Origin: Cyclospora cayetanensis
Taxonomy: Eukaryota > Apicomplexa > Conoidasida > Eucoccidiorida > Eimeriidae
DNA length: 64,000 nucleotides
Assembly: GCF_002999335.1 (NCBI RefSeq)
Contig: NW_020312754.1
Span: 105,175 to 169,174, forward strand
Direction: 5' to 3'
The translations under genes and the position numbers were made by a program. This document shows positions 57,346 to 64,000 of the stretch, in pieces; position 1 is the first letter of the stretch; each line of letters begins with the position of its first letter. The notes below the pieces were generated by a model. It ran no database searches. It saw nothing but the letters and a program-made list of their open reading frames with translations, and was not told the origin of the DNA.

Positions 57346-57795
57346 GATAACTGGACGCCAGAAAACCCGCTTCAAAGACTCGATGAAATTGATAAGGCAA
57401 AGTTTCTGTTTTATCTGAATGTGGTGCAGTGTAGTTGTTTCGTGCGCAGTGGCTGTCCGGCTGTTGCAAAGTACTACAGGGTATCGAAGCCGGAATTCTC
57501 AGTCTCCTTGAAGTGCTGTTCTCCCCAGGCTCTAGACTGTATCACCACAAAAGTGCCAGCTAGCGAATGTGTCACAAAAACAGGCCAAATGAAGGCATTG
57601 GCGACTGACACTGGATGTGATGGGCATACCTTTATGGTCTGCTCGTGCAATAAATCTTTCTGCAGTCTCCCTTCAGACCCCAATTACAATACTTATGCTC
57701 GCACACACCTGAAGCCCACGCGCGACCCAGTAAGCCTGCATGCAACTGAAAGCCAGCAGTTTGAAGGATGGGCTACCACGGCCACGCCACAATAG
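57346..57795 (+). CDS. Cys-rich coding exon, unknown protein
   Basis: Behind an acceptor (TTTAGCCTAG) the frame is open for 149 codons to TAG 57793-57795. The translation begins DNWTPENPLQRLDEIDKAKF and has twelve Cys, including a CSC, a CC and a second CSC (GHTFMVCSCNKSFC). Such spacing suggests a secreted or surface domain held by disulphides, but it does not match the coccidian surface antigens I know. The exon lacks its own signal peptide, so 5' exons are needed and were not resolved. Codon use is less GC-rich than in the large genes. Confidence 0.35.
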   Translation, partial: DNWTPENPLQRLDEIDKAKFLFYLNVVQCSCFVRSGCPAVAKYYRVSKPEFSVSLKCCSPQALDCITTKVPASECVTKTGQMKALATDTGCDGHTFMVCSCNKSFCSLPSDPNYNTYARTHLKPTRDPVSLHATESQQFEGWATTATPQ

Positions 57796-58496
57796 TTCCT
57801 GGGGTAGTGCAAATGCATGCGAAACCTTCAGGGCAACAATGGCCAGTGGAAAGCAATTTTAGGAAGCCATGCAACAGCGGTAGCAGAAATAACAGCAGCG
57901 CAGTACTCCATGACGACTCTAATTTTCAGTTCCAAAACGAACCGGAGGCATGTGTTGCAGGGAGCAGAAATGCTGAGATATCTACTGCAGCTAGTGTGGA
58001 TGCTACTAAAGCTGGTACAAAGCGAGCTATATGAATGCAAGTGTATTCCAAGCCATGCAGTTCTACCCCACCGTCTCCCTCGCCCGAATGCGCACTGTTC
58101 GGTCGAGAGAAATTGGTATTCGGGAAATTGAGGTGAGACAGGTGAGCGGAGGAATTCAATATCGGAAGCAAGTAAAATAGGTGAAATTCAGGGGTTTAGA
58201 GGGACATAACTGTAATATACTGTGAGTGTATGTCCTTCTATCTTGAGTGAGAAGCAATGCACCAGATAATAGTTGCAGGGCACAGACGGTAAGGGCCCCA
58301 TTATCCCTCTAAGTTTCTATCCTAGAGGGCTTTAATCTTTTACATGAGCTACTAACTATATATATATCTCTATGTATATACATATATTATAGTGGCCCTA
58401 GGTTATGATGTGCACTATTACTACTCAACCCAGGAGCTAGAAAAAAGTCAAGCGGCCTTCTTATCCTGCGTATTATCTGAATTTTACAAGTTTGGT
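57796..58496. other. intergenic stretch with an AT microsatellite
   Basis: A short TA-rich repeat (about 58357-58390) lies roughly 100 bases beyond the RPB8 stop codon. Overlapping short frames at 57817-58171 have no motif. Confidence 0.5.
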
Positions 58497-59346
58497 TTAG
58501 CATTCGACCAACGACTCTTGCGATCTCTTCACCAAGAGATAAACTCGCATATCGAGCTCCAAATCGCCCACGACGTGCTTGTCAGCCGCCAGAGACATTA
58601 AGAGCCCCCCAAAGGACAAATAAAGGGTTCTGCAAGCGACACGAGGGAGATGTACCACAGGCAGACGATACAGCAAACACGCAATAAGATGGTGGCACTT
58701 CATTCCAAGACTACAAGGCCTTCTAGACACTTGAATCGAGTTAATGCTACACTACATGCTAGCACTCTTCAGGGCATATTAGATACAGAATGTACCTTCT
58801 TTCCGATGAGGTTTCCTCTAGCTTGAAAACCTTGCCATACATGACATAGTCGTAGCCGCTTAACTGCTGTGCGTCTGTGGAGCCATCTGCCTTGCGGTCT
58901 GGGAGAACCAACGAGTTCGTGAGACCAATATGCACCCCCTGAACATACAGTCAGCATGCATACACTTAAAGTGCGCGCGAATGGGTGCACGCTGTCATGC
59001 TGTCCTCCAATTGAGCCCATGTTGCAGCTGTTTTGCAGCTTGTTTGCTTTGAATCGTCGGTCGTCTCATGAAACAATAGTTCATTAAGGAGCACCATAGA
59101 TTATTCTGCTGTTTCTTTAAATGATGGTCCTACATATCATTAGCACCTTTTCTAATACATTGATATGGGATGGAACTGCTTGCTTACCTGCTTTTCGGCA
59201 AGAGGGAGCAGCTGTTTGTTGACATCCAAAATGAGTTCTGCATCGAGTCCCGAGCTCTTGGCACGAATTCTGCTAACACGCTCAAATTTGTTATTGTCCA
59301 CACTCCGGACTGTGAAACGATCCTCAAAGAGGCAAGGAATCGACAT
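58497..59346 (-). CDS. RPB8: RNA polymerase I/II/III shared subunit RPB8, three exons
   Basis: Exons 59346-59188, 58938-58796 and 58629-58497 join in phase (0, then 2) to 144 residues, close to the 145-150 of other eukaryotes. The signature blocks are in order: LFEDRFTVRSVDNNKFERVS at the start, ELILDVNKQLLPL, the YDYVMYGKVFKLE block in exon 2, and FGGLLMSLAADKHVVGDLEL with DMRVYLLVKR at the end. RPB8 is a small OB-fold subunit on the outer face of all three nuclear RNA polymerases and is needed for their assembly. No leader peptide is present, as expected for a nuclear protein. Confidence 0.93.
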
Positions 59347-60154
59347 CTCCTTCGGAAGGTTATAGCAGACGGGGACACGTGAAGAAACAAGATGATCAAG
59401 CCGGGTAAAACTGAATGGCCAAGAGCTTCAGCTCATAAGGTGATGCTCTATGGCATACATACATTCAGATTCCACCAGCTCATTACCCTACGATTCTTTT
59501 CTGATGGCCTTCAACAAAGCATGCATGACGTATCAATACAGGAGAGCGAGATGTTGTGGGCAGAAAAGCACGAAAGGATTTACGTAATGGCAGAGTTCAC
59601 GGGGGCTTTGGCGCCAAGATCCAAATAAACATGCTATTTATCTTAGCAAAAAAATAAAACTAAAAGCGGTAACTGACGCATATGTAGGATGCAGAAATAA
59701 ATCTTCGCCGTGGGGCTGCGGCTCTAGCCTCTAGAAGACTTCCTAGATGGTATTGCGGGAAAAAGGCAAAGCGTCAATCTCCAGGTGTTTTCTGAATCAA
59801 TACAGCTGTGTAGACTAAACGGTGACGCTGATTAACGCAAACAAACAGGTACCGATTGCGACTCTTTCTCGGCATACGCTTCATTGGTTCTGAACTCTCC
59901 AGAATGGTAAAGCGGTTTTAGGTGAAAGCAAAGCTGATATCTTTGGTATGCGCTTAATTTTTGCATTATTAAGCTATTTGCAAGCATTTGTCCTTCCCAT
60001 TTCACATTCATATCCCCCTGCGCCGTCCCTGCGCGAGATGACAGAATGATTCATGAGAGGAACAGGGATTTAAAACCGCTGGGGTAAGAGAGGATGCAGG
60101 GGAACCATCGGGGGGCAAGACGAGAGAGCTAGTGGCATTGGATATGTTTCTGGG
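59347..60154. other. intergenic stretch
   Basis: It lies between RPB8 and the next minus-strand gene and should hold the RPB8 promoter and the 3' end of the latter. Short plus-strand frames at 59165-59628 are antisense to or flank RPB8 and have no motif. Confidence 0.5.
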
Positions 60155-60916
60155 CTAGGCTCTTTGCTCGCCCTTAGAAACGGACGTAAGCAGCTCAGCA
60201 AGGGCCAGTAGATCCTTCATCTCTTCAGCCTGATACACGAGAACCTCCATTTCTTCGGTATGAGGCAACAGTTAGGATACTATCGAAAATACCTGTTGCT
60301 TTATGACAGCCTGGATACCTGTAACCGTAGGTAATTCATTGGCAACATTATTGGAAAGCGGTTCACGCCATGATCTGGCTGAGCTAATCCCCTCACCTTC
60401 CATGTCTTCTTCAAAGTCTTCCTTCCTCGTCTGTATGTCGTTTTCTAGTTGCCTTAGCGCCATTCGAGAAAATTTCGCGTTGAATCGGTCAGTGTTGGGT
60501 AGGTCCATATGCAAGTTCAAAACAGGCGAAGGCACGGGTACAGTATCACCTGATGATTCAAAAATTAATTGCAGGTACGTTTTTAAAAATGTGAAAGCCT
60601 TTTTAGTAAACCACACTAGGTATGACAAAAATGGTGTCGACATGATGCTGCTTACCCAAAGGCGGATTTAGGCGGTTTTCGTTTACCGGATTCCTCGCCT
60701 GCTGAAAGTGGGGTTTTTGGTCTATTTCAAGTACTCTCTGATTAACTGTGGTAAATGTTTTTCGCTTCTGATTCAACTGTCACCTGCATTTTTCTTACAA
60801 CTGGTGGCTTTCTTCATGGCTTCCGATACCGCACCCATGAGCACCGTGGGAAAGAAGGCAACGCAATAAACAGCCCAGAAAATCCCATTTTTGATCTTCC
60901 AGTGTCTCTTCCCCAT
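60155..60916 (-). CDS. small single-pass membrane protein of unknown function, four exons
   Basis: Exons 60916-60784, 60745-60656, 60549-60319 and 60252-60155 are joined by three phase-1 introns to 183 residues. The introns are very short, 39 to 106 bases, the first only 39, and the last has a CTAAC branch-like site. The protein starts MGKRHWKIKNGIFWAVYCVA and continues into one hydrophobic segment (FWAVYCVAFFPTVLMGAV). The remainder is charged and probably helical: SRMALRQLENDIQTRKEDFE, then MEVLVYQAEEMKDLL and a Leu-rich end. A basic N-terminus with one early membrane span and a long helical tail recalls small inner-mitochondrial-membrane or ER subunits, but no family was recognised. All four phase matches agree, so the gene itself is fairly sure. 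Confidence 0.6.
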
Positions 60917-61510
60917 TGCACACAACAGAAATATTGAATGTACAGCTGATCTTAAAGTGAATGGACTGTAAAATCCGTAGATCAGAACTCTTGTACTGAT
61001 TCTACTGTACACATGATCTCGGCTGCCACGAAATAGAACTGAATCGGAATAGCTTTTAAATCATGTCCCTTCCGTTATGTTTTCTGAAGCAAAATGCGTT
61101 CTCCTGCCTCCTCATGGACTTGCATCCTCAACTGAGGAAAGATTCACTTCTGACCATTTCACATTGCAGCATACAGCACTGTATGTCGAGACATGCGATA
61201 CACCGGAGCTCTGTAAGCGAGGAGTGTTCTTGTTTAAGCAGTAGTCCGCTGCAAAAACTACCCCTGTAGGATAAAAGCAAAATTTGCATATAGAATCGCT
61301 TTTCCAGGTAATTGGGTAAGGACACCGCCAGGGAATAAAAAATGGCGCACTCGGCGCCTTTACGGCTGAAAGGCACCGTAGTACTCAGAAGCAAAGAATA
61401 TATCCAGTTTCCCTGTGTATGTGACGACCTGAAGCACAGCTGACTCCAATACGTAAAGACGGCAATTTACTTGACAAAGAGTCACTGGAATCGTCTATTT
61501 GATGCAGAAT
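60917..61510. other. intergenic stretch
   Basis: It should carry the promoter of the small membrane protein (minus) and the 3' end of the low-complexity frame (minus). No gene is seen. Confidence 0.5.
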
Positions 61511-62962
61511 TCATTTCACATGCGCCGACAAGTTTTTCCTGCTCCCGGTCGACCCGGGCTGCATAGACGCGTTCCGCAGTTGCCTTGGTACCTGCTTTGT
61601 TTCTCCGGATTTCTTTCGATCTGACAGCCCAGATCCGGGGACGGGTGTGCCATTCACCCGCACTGAGACAGCTGCCGTTCCTGGGAAAGGGGGGAGAACG
61701 TCGATTCGCCCGGCGTGCACTGCATGCGAGGGTCCTCTAGAGGGCCCCGGTGAGCTGGTAACCGCCACACCGTGGCTTCCTTTTGCTGGCACTGGGCGTG
61801 CACGTACAATGGGCGAGTTCTGGGGTGAGGCCGAACTGTACCCCAGCCTGCCTCGACTGCCGGCAGGGGCACCCAAGGGCGGTGTCGGTTGTCGCGCTGA
61901 GGCTCGCTCACACTCGCGCTGCGACGCCAGGGATGCTATGCGAGGGACGGCTGCGGACTTCCGTAGCTTAGGCCCCTTCTCTGCACGGGTAGGAGTAACA
62001 GAAGCTGCTGGACTTGGAGCTGCCTCCAGCGACCCAGGGCTGCTGACGCTGCCTCTGCCGGCAGTAGGCTCACCCGTATCCCTTAAAGACAGGGCCGAAG
62101 GCCTTCCCGTGCCTCCTACTGATCGCAAAGAGCGCAGTGCGCATGTAACGAGCTTCCCTGGTGAAGCGGCGGGTGTCACCCGTGGGGGTTCCTCGGCGTC
62201 CCTCGTCCCACAGGGTAAAACTGCACTGATGGTAGAGAGGTCTGCCGCCTCCGTTGATTGAAGAGAATTGGAGCACGTCTTTTCCTTCCTCACGCTGACA
62301 GATAATACCAGTTCTGCTGAACGCTCTGGCGTTTCTATCTCTCTAGATTTCTGTGCACCCGCCGCGCTTAATGGTGCAATAATCACTTGCGTTGGTTCAC
62401 TGTTCGCAGCTGCAGCTGCAGTGGCTGCTGTTGCCTGCTTTCCCGCTTCTGCTCGTCCTTTGTCTGTGGTATAATCCGCATTTCCTGGCCCTACAGGGCT
62501 TGGGGTATTGCTGCCTTCTCCCTTGTCACGCACAGGCGCAGCTCGCCTGTCCATAGGTGTATTCTCTCTTTCCAAAGAAGGCGGGAAATCATGCGCCTTC
62601 CGTCCAGGATGAGGCTGCGCGGCCGAACCGGCACAAGGCCTATTGGGATCCAAAGGGGTCAGATCTGCCTTGTCTGCTGCAGCCGGGCTCTGTGCCAAGG
62701 GATGACGATCAGAACCAGTCACATCAGAAGCAATCTCAGATGTTATTTCTGTGGCGGCGCTTACTGCAGGTGTGAGTGCTGCAACCGGAACACGTGCAGT
62801 ACGAGGCACTCTCGGTACACCCACGCACATGCCTTCAACTGTGAAGTCGGCTGCATGCACGCCACATTCACATGCAAGCCGCAAGCTATTATTTATACGC
62901 AGCGCCGCATGAGTTGCCGTCCCAAAAGATAAACGCAGACCGAACAACCGAGAAGCTAGCAT
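61511..62962 (-). CDS. Ala/Pro/Ser/Thr-rich protein or kinase extension
   Basis: The frame is open for 483 codons. The N-terminus MLASRLFGLRLSFGTATHAA is basic and amphipathic, somewhat like a mitochondrial presequence; the rest is low in complexity with Ala, Pro, Ser, Thr and Arg and no domain. It starts only 38 bases after the stop of the AGC kinase frame on the same strand, too close for a normal promoter. A good donor (ACGA|GTGAGC at 63032) lies just before that stop. So this may be a C-terminal exon of the kinase rather than a gene of its own. Confidence 0.45.
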   Translation of the reverse strand: MLASRLFGLRLSFGTATHAALRINNSLRLACECGVHAADFTVEGMCVGVPRVPRTARVPVAALTPAVSAATEITSEIASDVTGSDRHPLAQSPAAADKADLTPLDPNRPCAGSAAQPHPGRKAHDFPPSLERENTPMDRRAAPVRDKGEGSNTPSPVGPGNADYTTDKGRAEAGKQATAATAAAAANSEPTQVIIAPLSAAGAQKSREIETPERSAELVLSVSVRKEKTCSNSLQSTEAADLSTISAVLPCGTRDAEEPPRVTPAASPGKLVTCALRSLRSVGGTGRPSALSLRDTGEPTAGRGSVSSPGSLEAAPSPAASVTPTRAEKGPKLRKSAAVPRIASLASQRECERASARQPTPPLGAPAGSRGRLGYSSASPQNSPIVRARPVPAKGSHGVAVTSSPGPSRGPSHAVHAGRIDVLPPFPGTAAVSVRVNGTPVPGSGLSDRKKSGETKQVPRQLRNASMQPGSTGSRKNLSAHVK

Positions 62963-63000
62963 CTACATTGACGGGCAAAAATACAGTTCAAGACAGCTGG

Positions 63001-63705
63001 TCACAGCCAGTTGCCTGCTGCCTCCTGCTCACTCGTTCGGGCGGCTAAGTCCCTAAGTCGCATCGGGTTCGTCCAGTCAAAGGCGGAGGAAGCGCAAGGT
63101 TCTTGAGGCTTCCAGCGTCCTTTATCGCACGTAAATGGCGCTGCCTCCAGAACGTCCCTAAACCGCATACCAAATGCGCAAAATGCGAAACCCTGAGACC
63201 ACAGACCCGAAACTGCAGGTGATGCCGGTACATCCAAAGGGGGCAGAAACGTGAGAGCGCCAATAGCAAGAAACGCACTCGGTCGAAAGAGGAGGACTTT
63301 CCTTCCTAGCTTCTCGCAGCAATCCAAGAAGAGGACTCGCCTTCCGCTGGCGGTCGATCGGCTGTAGACGATACACCGCACGACCAGAAGCGGTAACAGA
63401 CATAGCATACATAGGCTAATCCTACATCCTGCGTGTTGCCGCCCAAAAAGCTCAATTCGTGGCCTCCCCACAAAGTGGTTGGCTGCGTGCCCTTCACGTG
63501 AAACGCCCCCCATGAGCGGACGCAGGAACCTTCTCCCCTAAAATGCTCACGTTCCAGCAAATCCCCGCAAACCAGGGGTGCCGCATGACTTCCTCAACAC
63601 CCCCGCAGGCGCCTATGCGCATCAGTGGCTCAAGGGACAACAGGCGGGAGACAAGAGACCGGGCGTCGGCTGAGGCTTGACAAGACGCCGGGAAGGACAG
63701 ACGCC
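63001..63705 (-). CDS. C-terminal part of an AGC-family protein kinase (cut by window end)
   Basis: Two exons are seen. Exon 63705-63551 encodes the end of the kinase C-lobe: a Ser-Ala-Asp-Ala-Arg-Ser-Leu helix, LLSLEPLMRIGACGG (the P-x-x-R-x-G turn with conserved Arg), VEEVMRHPWFAGICWN (HPWF). Exon 63192-63001 gives the AGC tail, VLEAAPFTCDKG (the APF motif) and SSAFDWTNP, similar to the xNFD block that follows in PKA and PKG. The hydrophobic FxxF end of PKA is not seen before the stop. ATP-binding and catalytic exons lie beyond position 64000, so PKA, PKG and other AGC types cannot be told apart. Between the exons is a 358-base intron (donor AAC|GTGAGC). Confidence 0.65.
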
Positions 63706-63901
63706 CTAAAGACGACAGCCCGAGACAAACAAACACAAAGGGCACAGAAGCAGCTCAATTGGTCAAGCTAGATACAAAGACGTCGGGTCTACTCTATACA
63801 TACATCTATACATATACCACGATGAAGCAAAACTCGAAGAGATGGACGAGAAGTTGAGAATCACACAAGAAAGAATGCACGCGCCCCGTAGCCACACTAA
63901 A

Positions 63902-63903
<2 letters not shown>

Positions 63904-63943
<40 letters not shown>

Positions 63944-64000
63944 GTCTCTCTCTGTCTCTCTCTCTCTCTCTGTCTCTCTCTCTCTCTCTCTGTCTCTCTC
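63904..64000. repeat. CT dinucleotide microsatellite with GTCTCT interruptions
   Basis: CT units run to the end of the window, broken at intervals by single G bases. The tract lies upstream (on the minus strand) of the visible AGC kinase exons, probably in an intron of that gene, and may continue past 64000. Confidence 0.95.

Noticed and set aside
58357..58390. TA-rich tract as a replication origin or promoter
   Set aside because: It is a short simple repeat about 100 bases beyond the RPB8 stop; nothing further supports such a role.
59165..59382. Plus-strand frames of about 70 codons that look protein-like
   Set aside because: They are antisense to RPB8 exon 1, whose family match and splice phases are clear.

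Overview
The window is nuclear DNA of a coccidian apicomplexan, most likely an Eimeria- or Cyclospora-type parasite. The evidence is: intron-rich genes with GT-AG splicing; a divergent AP2 DNA-binding domain of the ApiAP2 kind; a MORN-SAM-kinase protein of the Plasmodium TKL3 type; a bacterial-type ribosomal protein bL28 behind a signal-plus-transit leader, as for apicoplast import; and many CAG-type repeats that encode runs of Gln, Ser or Ala. Genus and species cannot be fixed from the sequence alone.

Layout. 1-11 kb is gene-poor: a TMEM205-like membrane protein (minus), apicoplast-type bL28 (plus, four exons) and a possible small membrane protein (minus). 11.3-16.4 kb holds the MORN-SAM-TKL kinase (minus). 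16.4-22.6 kb is nearly empty, with one open stretch that looks coded. 22.6-26.5 kb is a diacylglycerol kinase whose ten exons join in phase from first ATG to stop; a perfect 34-bp inverted repeat follows the stop by 30 bases. 28.9-35.8 kb is a 1,836-residue AP2 protein whose AP2 fold is interrupted by a Gln-rich insert. 38.0-43.3 kb is a large protein of unknown function. Then come tRNA-Gln(CUG), a Ser-rich unknown protein, TCTP (minus, three exons), cytosolic seryl-tRNA synthetase (plus) and a 1,419-residue F-box/WD protein (minus). 55.6-64 kb holds a Cys-rich exon, RNA polymerase subunit RPB8 (minus, three exons), a 183-residue single-pass membrane protein of unknown function (minus, four exons), a low-complexity frame and the last exons of an AGC protein kinase cut by the window end.

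The genes are unrelated housekeeping, signalling and regulatory functions, each with its own transcript; there is no operon-like grouping. The unifying feature is repeat growth: CAG-type tracts sit not only in linkers but inside catalytic or binding folds (kinase lobes, the SerRS core, the AP2 domain). No rRNA, CRISPR array, virus or intact transposon was seen. Splice sites were placed by eye from consensus and reading phase, without transcript data.
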